Shown here one piece after another: positions 33,540 to 41,931 of a stretch of DNA of 64,000 bases (its first letter is position 1; each line of letters opens with the position of its first letter). The notes below the pieces were generated by a model that saw only the letters and a list, made by a program, of their open reading frames with translations, had not been told where the DNA came from and ran no database searches. The DNA is from Hymenobacter sediminicola (lineage in GTDB: Bacteria; Bacteroidota; Bacteroidia; Cytophagales; Hymenobacteraceae): positions 493,001 through 557,000 of the forward strand of contig NZ_CP060202.1 in assembly GCF_014250515.1 (NCBI RefSeq), given 5' to 3'. Position numbers and translations under genes: made by a program.

Positions 33540-36500
33540 ATGAAGCGCTTTTTATTGACTTGTGGCCTAGTGCTGACGGCTTGTACGGCCCCGGTGTGGG
33601 CCCAGAAGCCAACGCAGACACCTCACACTACCCGGCCGAACTACCATCATGGCGCCGAAAACTGGGAGGCCAAAACGCCTCCCGACAGCTCCCGCATCCG
33701 CTACACGGTCTTCCTGATCGGGGATGTGGGCAAGCCCATTGAGACGGCTAAAGGTGGCGAGCCTTCACTGAACTATCTGCGCAAGCAGATTCTTTCCGCC
33801 GGCACCAAAAGCACCACCATCTACCTCGGCGACAATATCTACGAGTACGGCATGCCCGAAGAAGGTGCCTACGACCGTAAAGAGTCGGAGCGCCGCATTG
33901 TAGATCAGCTGAATGTGCTGCGTGACTACCAAGGGGAGAAGTACATGATTCCTGGTAACCACGACTGGAAGCAGGGCAACAAGGGCGCCGTAGACCAAGT
34001 GAACCGCCAGCAACGGTTCGTGGAGAATTTCATGACCAACGATTCGGCGGCCTTCTCCTATACAGGCGACTTTTTCATTCCGCGTGATGCCTGCCCCGGC
34101 CCGTTTGAGGTGCGCCTGCAGGACAATGTGGTGATGATTGCCATCAACTCGCAGTGGTTTTTACAGGGTGAAGGCGAGCGGCCTTACGGCTCGAACAGCG
34201 GCTGCGGCGTAGCCAACGAGACAGACTTTTTCACGCAGCTCGAAGACATCATTACTCAGAACAAGGACAAGAATATCGTGGTAGTGGCGCACCACCCCAT
34301 TCAGTCAGATGGTATTCACGGCGGTTTCTTCACGCTTGGTGACCATATTTTCCCGCTTTCTATCGTCTACAAATACGCGTTCCTGCCGCTGCCCATCATC
34401 GGGTCGGTGTATCCATTTGCGCGCAAATACGGCGGGATTTCGCAGGACATTCCCCACCCGCTATACCAAGCATACAAAAAGGGGCTGGAAGATATTTTTG
34501 CCAAGCACCCAAACATCGTGTACGCGGCCGGCCACGAGCACAATCTGCAGTATTTCAAGGCCGATACGTACCACCAGATTGTGAGCGGCTCGGGCTGCAA
34601 AACTCAACACGTGCGCACCGGCCGCGACGCCAACGCGCACTTCTCGGATAAGGAAAAGGGCTTTGCGCGGGTCAATTACTACGATGACGGCCAAGCATGG
34701 GTAGAGTTCTGGATTCCGAATGCTGCCGGCGAAACCGGACGCTTGGTATTCCGCACTCCACTCTACGCCCAGACTCCGGTTGCAACTGACAGCGTAGCCG
34801 TGCCACTGGCTGGCAAGCGTCCTAACTTCCGCGACAGTACCGTGACGGTAGCCGTAAACTCTAGCTACGAGGAGCGTGGCAAGTTTCACAAGTTTCTGTT
34901 TGGAGAGCATTACCGCAAGGAATGGGCGACGCCAGTGACATTCCCGGTGCTGGATCTGGCTACTGAGAAAGGTGGTCTGACTCCCTACAAAATCGGGGGC
35001 GGCAAGCAGACAGCTTCGCTGAAAGTGCGTAACGAGGAAGGCCGCAACTTCACCATTCGCAGCCTCAACAAAGATCCATCGGCGGTGCTGCCAGAAGCGC
35101 TGCGTACCGGCGCCGCTGCCGACATTCTGCAGGACCAGATTTCGGCGCAGCACCCCTATTCGTCGCTGCCGATACCGCCGCTGGCCACGGCCGCCGACAT
35201 TCTGCATACCAACCCGGAGCTGCGCTACATTCCGCAGGATCCGCTGCTGGGGCAGTATCTCGAGCGGTTCGGCAACACGCCGGGCGCCATTGAGGAAGAT
35301 GCCAAAGACGACCAGAGCGACGTCGCTTCGCTTGGCAACGCCAAAAACCTGGTGGGCACCGACAAGGTGTTTGAGCGCATCACCGACGACAATGACAACC
35401 GCGTCAACGAAAAAGCCTTTGCTCGCACACGCCTCTTCGATATGTGGATTGGCGACTGGGACCGGCACGAGGACCAGTGGCGCTGGGCCGAGAAAAAGGA
35501 CAAAGACGGCGACCGGAAATTCACGGCTGTGCCTGAGGACCGCGACGTTGCCTTCTTCAAAGGCGACGGCTTGTTTCCGTACCTGGCTTCGCGCAAGTGG
35601 GCCATTCGCAACTTCCAGAACTTCGGCGACGACTATGCGGACTGGAAAGGCCTGAACCTGACAGCCCTCAGCAATGACCGGGTGTACTTGGCTTCCGTGA
35701 CGAAGGAGCAGTGGGTGAAAGAAGCCAACGACATGAAGGCCGGCCTCACCGACGAGGTGATTGAGAAGGCATTTCGGGAACGGTGGCCCCAGCAGATCTA
35801 CGACCTGCACGCGCAGGAAATAATCGGGAAGCTGAAGAAGCGCCGTGACCTACTGCCCGAAGTAGCCGCCAACTACTACACGCTGCTGAGCCGCGTGACG
35901 GAGGTAAAAGGCTCTAAGAAGCGCGAGAAGTTTGTGGTGGAACGACTGCCCGACGACAAGACCCGGGTATCGGTGCAGAAGATCAATAAGGAAGGCGAGC
36001 TGACCAAAATGCTCTTCGACCGCACCTTCGACAATAAGGTGACCAAAGAACTGCGTCTCTATGGGTTCGATGGCAACGATATATATGACCTGAAAGGCGA
36101 CGTGAAAAGCGGCCCGCGGGTACGCGTCATTGCGGGCACGGGCCGCGACTCTATCGTGGACCGCTCAAACGTGGCTGGCTTCCGGCACTACACCCACATC
36201 TACGATGCCGACACCGGCAACGTGATAGTGCCCGGCCGCGATACGCGCCTACGCACGGAGCCTGGCATTGATGTGAGCCGCTACGATGTGCACAACCGCT
36301 CCGACCGTAAGGACTACACCCTGAACTACTTTGGCCCCACGCTTTATTTCGGCTACAACGTAGATGACCGACTGTTTTTTGGCGGCGGCGTTGTGTACCG
36401 CACCTATGGCTTCCGCAAGGAGCCCTATGCTTCGGAGCAGAGCCTAGCCGCCAACTATTCGCCTTCGCAACAGGCGTACAACGTGCGCTACCTGGGGCAC

Positions 36501-37430
36501 TATGTAGATGTAATTGGTAAGTACGACCTGCGGGTGAATGCCCAGTTCTACGGTCCGCAGCTGCTTTATAATTACTTCGGGGAAGGCAACGACACCGAAA
36601 ACATTCTGTCCGACGACAATGACACCCGTGCCCGCGACATCAACGACACGTACCGGGTGCGCTTCTCGCGGCTCTATGTGAGCCCAGTGCTGGAGCGTGA
36701 CCTGTTCAGCTTCCTCAACATTGGCTTTGGTCCGCAGTACGACCAGTTCCGGGTGGAGCGCAACCCCATTGGCAGCCAGATTGCGCTGGGCCTCGATGAG
36801 AACAACAACGGCACCAGCGGCGCCGCACTAGGCATCCGCTCCTCCGACTTCCAGCTGAACCGCTACCTGGGTGGCCGCGCCTACCTCAACATTGACGCGG
36901 CTTCGTCGCCGAAGAACCCCCGGATTGGCCTGCGCTGGTACAACTCAATCGAGTACAACTACCAGCTCAATGCCGAGCAGCTGAAATACGGCCGCATGGC
37001 TTCCGAATTCCGCTTCTACCTCACGCCTAATTTTCCCTTCCAGCTGACGTGGGCGGGTCGTATCGGGGGCAACCGTAACTTCGGCGACTACCGCTTCTAC
37101 CAAGCCAACACGCTGGGCGGCACCACCAACCTGCGTGGCTACCGCCGCACGCGCTACGCCGGCCGCTCGTCGGTGTTTGCTAATGCCGAGGTACGGCTGC
37201 AGCTCTTCGAGTTCAATGCCTATCTGGTGCCCGGCAAATTCGGGATTATGGGCCTGGCCGATGCAGCGCGGGTGTATTCGCAGTATGATGTGAAAGACGG
37301 GGCCAAAGCATTCCACACTGGTTTTGGTGGGGGCGTGTGGGCCGACATCCTGAAGCAGGCTGTCATCAACGCTACGTATTCGGTAGGCGAGGAAAACCTA
37401 CTGTTCGTGGGCTTCGACTTCCTGTTCTAG
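33540..37430 (+). CDS. Calcineurin-like phosphoesterase fused to Omp85/BamA-type outer-membrane barrel
   Basis: A 1296-residue outer-membrane protein. A signal peptide (cut after APVWA) precedes a metallophosphoesterase domain (about 50-370) with the five motifs FLIGDVG, YLGDNIYEYG, IPGNHDW, VAHHPIQSDGIHGG and AAGHEHN. A linker of about 500 residues follows (WIGDWDRHEDQWRW is distinctive). The C-terminal third is a beta-barrel of the surface-antigen type, with GGTTNLRGYRRTRYAGRSS near the end and final strand NLLFVGFDFLF. The enzyme part probably faces the surface or periplasm and cuts phosphoester substrates. An alternative lipobox (LTAC, residues 12-15) is present, but type I cleavage fits a barrel better. 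Confidence 0.88.
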   Translation: MKRFLLTCGLVLTACTAPVWAQKPTQTPHTTRPNYHHGAENWEAKTPPDSSRIRYTVFLIGDVGKPIETAKGGEPSLNYLRKQILSAGTKSTTIYLGDNIYEYGMPEEGAYDRKESERRIVDQLNVLRDYQGEKYMIPGNHDWKQGNKGAVDQVNRQQRFVENFMTNDSAAFSYTGDFFIPRDACPGPFEVRLQDNVVMIAINSQWFLQGEGERPYGSNSGCGVANETDFFTQLEDIITQNKDKNIVVVAHHPIQSDGIHGGFFTLGDHIFPLSIVYKYAFLPLPIIGSVYPFARKYGGISQDIPHPLYQAYKKGLEDIFAKHPNIVYAAGHEHNLQYFKADTYHQIVSGSGCKTQHVRTGRDANAHFSDKEKGFARVNYYDDGQAWVEFWIPNAAGETGRLVFRTPLYAQTPVATDSVAVPLAGKRPNFRDSTVTVAVNSSYEERGKFHKFLFGEHYRKEWATPVTFPVLDLATEKGGLTPYKIGGGKQTASLKVRNEEGRNFTIRSLNKDPSAVLPEALRTGAAADILQDQISAQHPYSSLPIPPLATAADILHTNPELRYIPQDPLLGQYLERFGNTPGAIEEDAKDDQSDVASLGNAKNLVGTDKVFERITDDNDNRVNEKAFARTRLFDMWIGDWDRHEDQWRWAEKKDKDGDRKFTAVPEDRDVAFFKGDGLFPYLASRKWAIRNFQNFGDDYADWKGLNLTALSNDRVYLASVTKEQWVKEANDMKAGLTDEVIEKAFRERWPQQIYDLHAQEIIGKLKKRRDLLPEVAANYYTLLSRVTEVKGSKKREKFVVERLPDDKTRVSVQKINKEGELTKMLFDRTFDNKVTKELRLYGFDGNDIYDLKGDVKSGPRVRVIAGTGRDSIVDRSNVAGFRHYTHIYDADTGNVIVPGRDTRLRTEPGIDVSRYDVHNRSDRKDYTLNYFGPTLYFGYNVDDRLFFGGGVVYRTYGFRKEPYASEQSLAANYSPSQQAYNVRYLGHYVDVIGKYDLRVNAQFYGPQLLYNYFGEGNDTENILSDDNDTRARDINDTYRVRFSRLYVSPVLERDLFSFLNIGFGPQYDQFRVERNPIGSQIALGLDENNNGTSGAALGIRSSDFQLNRYLGGRAYLNIDAASSPKNPRIGLRWYNSIEYNYQLNAEQLKYGRMASEFRFYLTPNFPFQLTWAGRIGGNRNFGDYRFYQANTLGGTTNLRGYRRTRYAGRSSVFANAEVRLQLFEFNAYLVPGKFGIMGLADAARVYSQYDVKDGAKAFHTGFGGGVWADILKQAVINATYSVGEENLLFVGFDFLF

Positions 37431-37458
37431 CCACGTAGCCGACGTTTCGCTTTTTAGG

Positions 37459-37493
37459 AAAAAGCCCGGCCGGTTTCATGGGCCGGGCTTTTT
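37459..37493 (+). terminator. Intrinsic terminator after the phosphoesterase-barrel gene
   Basis: AAAAAGCCCGGCC (37459-37471) pairs with GGCCGGGCTTTTT (37481-37493), loop of 9 nt. Confidence 0.85.
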
Positions 37494-37610
37494 GCTGCTA
37501 GGAAATCCTGACCCAGAACCGGTAAGAAAATGCCAAGCCAAACTCAGCCTTTTTGCGCACTCCTCCGTTAAGAGCCAAGACTCCACATGTTGCTGGCTGA
37601 CCTTCTGTTT

Positions 37611-38747
37611 ATGCGTACTACCGTTACTCAACGGGCACGTCTGTTGCGTGCTTTGCCTTTTTTTGCGCTGCTGGGCGCTGCTACTGTTCCGGCCGCTGCC
37701 CAGGTATTTCCGCCACCCGCTCCCACGCCCGGCGACACTACCGCCAGCGGTGCCATTGATCAGCAGGAGTTTGCCACGCCTTCGGTTGTGGGAATGGGCC
37801 CTAGTAAGGGTCTGATCTTCCACTACGAGCGGATGCCCACATTCAAGGTCAATTCGGATGCGCAGGTGGTAGGACTACAGGACTACTCGGCTAACGCCGA
37901 AAAGAACGCGCGGCTCGTCATCAAGGGCTACATTCCGATGCTTAACCGTCCCCATCTAAAGCTTATTCTGGGAGTCAACTATGAGCGGGAGGAGTTCCAG
38001 TTTAAGCAGAACCCAACCAACTACGAGCTCTACGATAACATTGAGAACAAGGCGCTCAAAACGCTGGGCGCGCAACTGGCCGTCATCCGGCCAGTGAACA
38101 CCGACAATTGGTACATCTTCCGGATAAAGGGCGAACTGAGTGGCGACTACACCTCCTCGGAACTGAACGTGACGGACTATTTGCGCGTGTCGTCGGAGTT
38201 TCTGTATGGCTGGAAGCGCAGCCCTACTTTTTCGTGGGGTATCGGGGCGCAACTGGGCTACACCTTTGGGCGGCAGAGCATCTACCCGGCAGTGCTCTAC
38301 AACCGTACCTTCAACAACCGGTGGGGGGTGGAAGCACTGTTTCCGGCCCGCGTAACGATGCGCTACAACGCTTCGCCCCGTTCCCTGTTCTTTGCCGGCT
38401 ACTCAGTTGATGGCTTCAACTACATCATCAAACTGCGCAATGAGCTGACGCGCAAAAACCCGGAAACCGGCTTGGCCTTGTCTGACAAAAGCCCGCTACG
38501 GACGCTGGAACTTCGTGAAACTGAAGTGAAATTCCGGGGCCGCTGGGAGCGTGAAATCTATGACTTCATCTGGTTCGGCGTGGAAGGTGGCTACCGCTAT
38601 AATTACGCTTTCGACGCCTTCGACCGCACCAACGCCGACCGGGAGAAGATAGTTGACAGCAAGTTTGCCGGGGCGCCATATGCCTCTCTCGAAATCTTTA
38701 TTGTGCCGCCTCGTAAGTTCCTGAAAAAAAGCAGCGCCCCGCGCTAG
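37611..38747 (+). CDS. DUF6268-type outer-membrane beta-barrel protein
   Basis: A 378-residue exported protein: signal peptide to about residue 30 (LPFFALLGAATVPAAAQ) and a mature region of alternating amphipathic strands (KLILGVNYEREEF, YIFRIKGELSGDYT, GIGAQLGYTFGRQ, FFAGYSVDGFNYI, YDFIWFGVEGGYRYNY). It resembles DUF6268, a porin-like barrel family in Bacteroidota of unknown function. ATG 37611 is chosen over 37587 because it gives a positively charged signal start. It has its own transcription unit after the terminator at 37459. Confidence 0.75.
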   Translation: MRTTVTQRARLLRALPFFALLGAATVPAAAQVFPPPAPTPGDTTASGAIDQQEFATPSVVGMGPSKGLIFHYERMPTFKVNSDAQVVGLQDYSANAEKNARLVIKGYIPMLNRPHLKLILGVNYEREEFQFKQNPTNYELYDNIENKALKTLGAQLAVIRPVNTDNWYIFRIKGELSGDYTSSELNVTDYLRVSSEFLYGWKRSPTFSWGIGAQLGYTFGRQSIYPAVLYNRTFNNRWGVEALFPARVTMRYNASPRSLFFAGYSVDGFNYIIKLRNELTRKNPETGLALSDKSPLRTLELRETEVKFRGRWEREIYDFIWFGVEGGYRYNYAFDAFDRTNADREKIVDSKFAGAPYASLEIFIVPPRKFLKKSSAPR

Positions 38748-38764
38748 GCGCTACCGTAACTAGT

Positions 38765-38816
38765 AAACACGAACAAGGGCCTTTGTCTGTCAAGATGGAG
38801 GACCTTGTTTGTGTTT
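38765..38816. repeat. Palindromic intergenic repeat, degenerate copy E
   Basis: AAACACGAACAAGG (38765-38778) and the complement at 38803-38816 match at 13 of 14 positions. The inner right side (gtcaagatggaggaccttgtt) resembles the core of copies B, C and D. It lies between convergent genes and may also end both transcripts. Confidence 0.6.
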
Positions 38817-38838
38817 CAGCGTACTGCCAACTGGCGCA

Positions 38839-39252
38839 TCAGGCAGAAAGCCATTGAATAGTGGCTCCCTCATCCAGAAACAAGCGCAGCTGGTAGCGTT
38901 GTTCGGGAGCAGTTCCTTCCTCGATTATGGCTTTTTGCTCGGCGCTGGTATCATAAGCGGTGAGGCGGGCGGGGGAGCAAAGCGCCGCAATGCGTAGCTG
39001 CTGGGGTGCCAGCATGGCGGCGGCCCGCGGAAAGAAATCATGCACAGTCCAGTGGGCAAAGTCAGGCTGTAGCGCGTCACGCCGACGCACGTCCAGTAGC
39101 CAGCGGGCGGTGTCGCTTTCCATAGCGGCCCGTAGCAATGCCTCGAAATCAGTCTGGAGCTGATACACGGAGGCATCCGAAGGCCAACGGGCTACCAGCA
39201 GCCCCAGGTCGGGGCGGTGATGAATAGTGCAGGAAATGTCTGGCGACGACAT
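38839..39252 (-). CDS. Small cytosolic protein, paralogue of the gene at 40730
   Basis: A 137-residue protein. It shares with the gene at 40730 the pattern RPDLxLLxxRW, a following Q-x-D helix start, TARWLxDVRRR, a central W, LAP, then SP, and a DEGxxTxWL type end. Both are exactly 137 residues from the chosen starts. The fold looks like a STAS or SEC14-like alpha/beta domain, of the type Hymenobacter genomes carry in several copies; that is inference. No signal peptide. ATG 39252 matches the paralogue's start position; 39276 would add eight unrelated residues. Confidence 0.55.
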   Translation of the reverse strand: MSSPDISCTIHHRPDLGLLVARWPSDASVYQLQTDFEALLRAAMESDTARWLLDVRRRDALQPDFAHWTVHDFFPRAAAMLAPQQLRIAALCSPARLTAYDTSAEQKAIIEEGTAPEQRYQLRLFLDEGATIQWLSA

Positions 39253-39446
39253 GGTAGCTAGGGGAAAGCCTGCCAATATACAGAACTGCCCCCTTCATCG
39301 GCAAGCGTTGAGCCCACAAGGCGAACTGGCCGTGTTCCTAACCCCGGCTGGCCTGGTAAAGTCGTAAAACAGTGGCCGCTACATGCCTACAGGTTTGAAA
39401 CCCCCTGCCTATTTAGTATCTAGGTAAGACAAGTAAGCTCCGCTCT

Positions 39447-40688
39447 ATGAGAAAGCCTGTTTTCCTGCTTTTGCTGCCTGGAATACTGGCTGTGCTGCTA
39501 ATAGTGTGGTGCCTGCAGTACTATCCTGACCACTTGGTTAGTCTGCTACGCTGGGATGCCCTGTGGTATGAGAGCATCCGGGCTGATGGGTATCATTTCG
39601 AGGCCAATGCCAAGAGCAATACTGGTTTTTTTCCGCTCTTTTCTTACCTGTGGCGGTGGCTGAATCTGAGCCCAGCAGGTATCAGCGTGCTGAACGGCAT
39701 GCTCATGCTGGGTACTACGTATGGGCTTGCCCGGCAGCTTCGGCTATGGTGGCCGGCAGTCTGGTTGTTCGTAGCGCTGCCAACCAGCTTGTTTTTTTAT
39801 GTGCCCTACACCGAGGCATTGTTTTACGCGGCGTCCGGGCTGGTAGTGCTGGGGCTGGCCCGGCAGCGGCCCGCACTGGTAGCGGCCGGATTGCTGCTGG
39901 GTGGCATTGTGCGTCCTTCAGCGCTATATTTTCTGCCGGCGGCGGTTGGGCTGGGGCTAGTCGAAATCAGACATTGCCCGGCAGAATGGCGTCGGTGGCT
40001 TGGTCGTAGTGCTCTGTATCTGGCGTCAGCAGCGACGGGAATTGGGTTGGTGGTGCTTGGGCAATGGTACAGCACAGGCATATGGCTGGCGTACGTGAAA
40101 ACCCAACTGCACTGGGGTCACACTTTCAAGTTACCGGTATTGCCTTTGACCAGCGTAAGCCAGGGTATTATGCTACTGGACGCTATGGCGCTAGTGGCCG
40201 GGCTGGCTTTGGGGGGCTGGCTGCTCTGGGTACTGATACAGCGCCAGCGTCCTGCCCCGGAAGTAATATTTGCGGCGGGCTTTGTAGTGGCAACAGTACT
40301 CAATACGCTCTTGTATGCCCCGCTGCTTCGGGGTTCTACGTCTCTTATCAGTGTAGCACGCTACGTATTCTGTACACCGTTTTGCCTGTTGCTACTGCAC
40401 TTTTTTTTACCCCGTCAGCGGCCATCCGGGCTTTTGCTGGCTGCTACCGCTGCTGCCGGAATAGTGCTGACTCTGTTGCTCGGGCTCTGGCAGATGCCGG
40501 TCCTTAATTTCCGGAGCCTGCCTGGCATTGCCATTGCGGGGCCTTTGCTGGCCCTGCTGCTGCTGGGGTATACACTGCTGTGGGCAGGCGTCGGCTACCG
40601 GCTGGTGCGTTTCAGCCTCTACAGCCTGAACATACTGCTGCTGCTAGTGCTGCTACGCAATTACCTGCTGGGCTATTGGGTAGGATAA
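39447..40688 (+). CDS. Membrane GT-C glycosyltransferase, PIG-V/Gpi18-like
   Basis: A 413-residue protein with 10-11 membrane segments. Just after the first (about 30-45) comes RWDALWYESIRADGYHFE, then TGFFPLFSYLWRW, which is the signature of PIG-V-type mannosyltransferases (RWDxxxYxxIxxxGY and FFPLxP-like). These use a polyprenyl-phosphate sugar and add it outside the inner membrane. PYTEALFYA and RPSALYFLPA are the next family segments. The acceptor in this organism is unknown. It sits between two leftward small paralogues (38839 and 40730). Confidence 0.75.
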   Translation: MRKPVFLLLLPGILAVLLIVWCLQYYPDHLVSLLRWDALWYESIRADGYHFEANAKSNTGFFPLFSYLWRWLNLSPAGISVLNGMLMLGTTYGLARQLRLWWPAVWLFVALPTSLFFYVPYTEALFYAASGLVVLGLARQRPALVAAGLLLGGIVRPSALYFLPAAVGLGLVEIRHCPAEWRRWLGRSALYLASAATGIGLVVLGQWYSTGIWLAYVKTQLHWGHTFKLPVLPLTSVSQGIMLLDAMALVAGLALGGWLLWVLIQRQRPAPEVIFAAGFVVATVLNTLLYAPLLRGSTSLISVARYVFCTPFCLLLLHFFLPRQRPSGLLLAATAAAGIVLTLLLGLWQMPVLNFRSLPGIAIAGPLLALLLLGYTLLWAGVGYRLVRFSLYSLNILLLLVLLRNYLLGYWVG

Positions 40689-40729
40689 GGTTAGCTGAAG
40701 CTGCCAGTTGCCCTCCAGTTTGTCTCTGG

Positions 40730-41143
40730 CTAATGCGCCAATAACCACTCAGTAGCCAAGCCTTCGTCGTTGAAGATGGCTACATCGTAGCCCCGGGTTG
40801 GGCTAATGGCGGCCTGCACGCTTTGCTGCAGCGAAGGACTAGCCTTCAGAGCTTCTTCACGGCTCGGCGAAATGAGATAGGCCAGGCGGGGGCGTACCGG
40901 AGCCAGCGCCGCTACCACTTCCGGGAGCCACACGTTGGCTGCCCAGTCGGCCATTTCGGGGGTAGGATGGGGGCGGCGGCGCACATCCACGAGCCAGCGA
41001 GCAGTATTATTGCTCCGCGACTCCGCCAGAATAGTATGATAGTCCTGCTGAAACAAGTCAGGATGCAGAGCATCCAGCCAGCGCACCGTGAGCAAATCCA
41101 GGTCGGGCCGGAACTGAATGTTGAGAGTAGAAGAAGAGTACAT
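40730..41143 (-). CDS. Small cytosolic protein, paralogue of the gene at 38839
   Basis: A 137-residue protein (MYSSSTLNIQFRPDLDLLTVRW...). Compared with the paralogue it retains NTARWLVDVRRR, the central W, ALAP, ISPS and NDEGLATEWLLAH. The frame extends upstream to 41230, but the paralogue's start aligns with ATG 41143. The DVRRR core with a downstream helix and a Tyr-containing late strand suggests a small alpha/beta domain. No known catalytic motif. Confidence 0.55.
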   Translation of the reverse strand: MYSSSTLNIQFRPDLDLLTVRWLDALHPDLFQQDYHTILAESRSNNTARWLVDVRRRPHPTPEMADWAANVWLPEVVAALAPVRPRLAYLISPSREEALKASPSLQQSVQAAISPTRGYDVAIFNDEGLATEWLLAH

Positions 41144-41474
41144 AAGGGGGAAATGCGGAAACCAGGCCGCCGCTCGGCCAGCCCTATATACGGGCTGGAT
41201 AGTATTTGGGCGTAAACCAGCGGTTGGCACGCCATAGCAACACGCTCATCCAGCAAACTGTTAGCGTGGAAGGCCAGCGTGGCATGCGCGTAAGTGGGCC
41301 ATGCATTGTGTCACATAGCCACCAACATTCTATCCCCAGATAGCACTGGCAGCTTCTGCTAAGCAGGGAAAGAAAAACGAAGCCGAAGGCTAAGCGCCGT
41401 AGCTAAAAAGTCCGGTTGCTACACCACCGCGTAGCAACCGGACTTTCCAAATTAGATGATGTTGACAGATGGTG
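41144..41474. other. Intergenic region
   Basis: 330 nt between two leftward genes; it holds the terminator at 41407-41446 and the presumed promoter of the gene at 40730. Nothing else recognised. Confidence 0.4.
41407..41446 (-). terminator. Intrinsic terminator of the DUF3850 gene
   Basis: A 16-bp perfect stem (41407-41422 with 41431-41446, AAAGTCCGGTTGCTAC and complement), with a T-run on the minus strand. Confidence 0.85.
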
Positions 41475-41810
41475 CTACCACAGGCGCGTGTCATGCACGC
41501 CGGCTGGCAGGGGTGGGTGTTCGGCCAAACCCAGTACGCACCAGCCTTGCTCGAGCCCGAAGGAGCCACCCTGTAGCAGGTAGCTAACCCAACGCTCTGT
41601 GCTGCGGCCGCTGTACTGTTCGCTTTCAGGTTCGTACTCGCGCAGCAGCAGAGCGTCGCCTACTTTATACTGCCGGTCGTTGAAGCGCACATCGAAGGGC
41701 TTATTCCCGTTGAGTACGGCTGCGAAGCAGGCTGGCCATACTTTCAACTCGTGGAAGCTGATGTTAGTGGCCGGAGTAGAAACCAGTGCGGAAGAGGAGG
41801 TATATGTCAT
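41475..41810 (-). CDS. DUF3850 / ASCH-like domain protein
   Basis: A 111-residue protein: FHELKVWPACFAAVLNGNKPFDVRFNDRQYKVGDALLLREYEPESEQYSG, then WVSYLLQGGSFGLEQGWCVLGL. This is the DUF3850 version of the PUA-like ASCH fold, in which HxLK, R/N-x-R and GD positions line an RNA- or nucleotide-binding groove. Such proteins occur in phages and host genomes. No phage genes are nearby. ATG 41810. Specific substrate unknown. Confidence 0.8.
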   Translation of the reverse strand: MTYTSSSALVSTPATNISFHELKVWPACFAAVLNGNKPFDVRFNDRQYKVGDALLLREYEPESEQYSGRSTERWVSYLLQGGSFGLEQGWCVLGLAEHPPLPAGVHDTRLW

Positions 41811-41931
41811 GGTGAGGAAATCTGAAGTGCAACAAACACGTCTGCTCCTGCAGATCGTTCACCCTGAATATATGGTTTTTACAGTGGCGACGCTGCAGTA
41901 GCCATTCATCACCCTGCTTTTCAACTGGTAA

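Noticed and set aside
34461..35810. 449-codon minus-strand ORF inside the phosphoesterase-barrel gene
   Set aside because: Antisense shadow of a coding region that is intact on the plus strand; it has no recognisable motifs.
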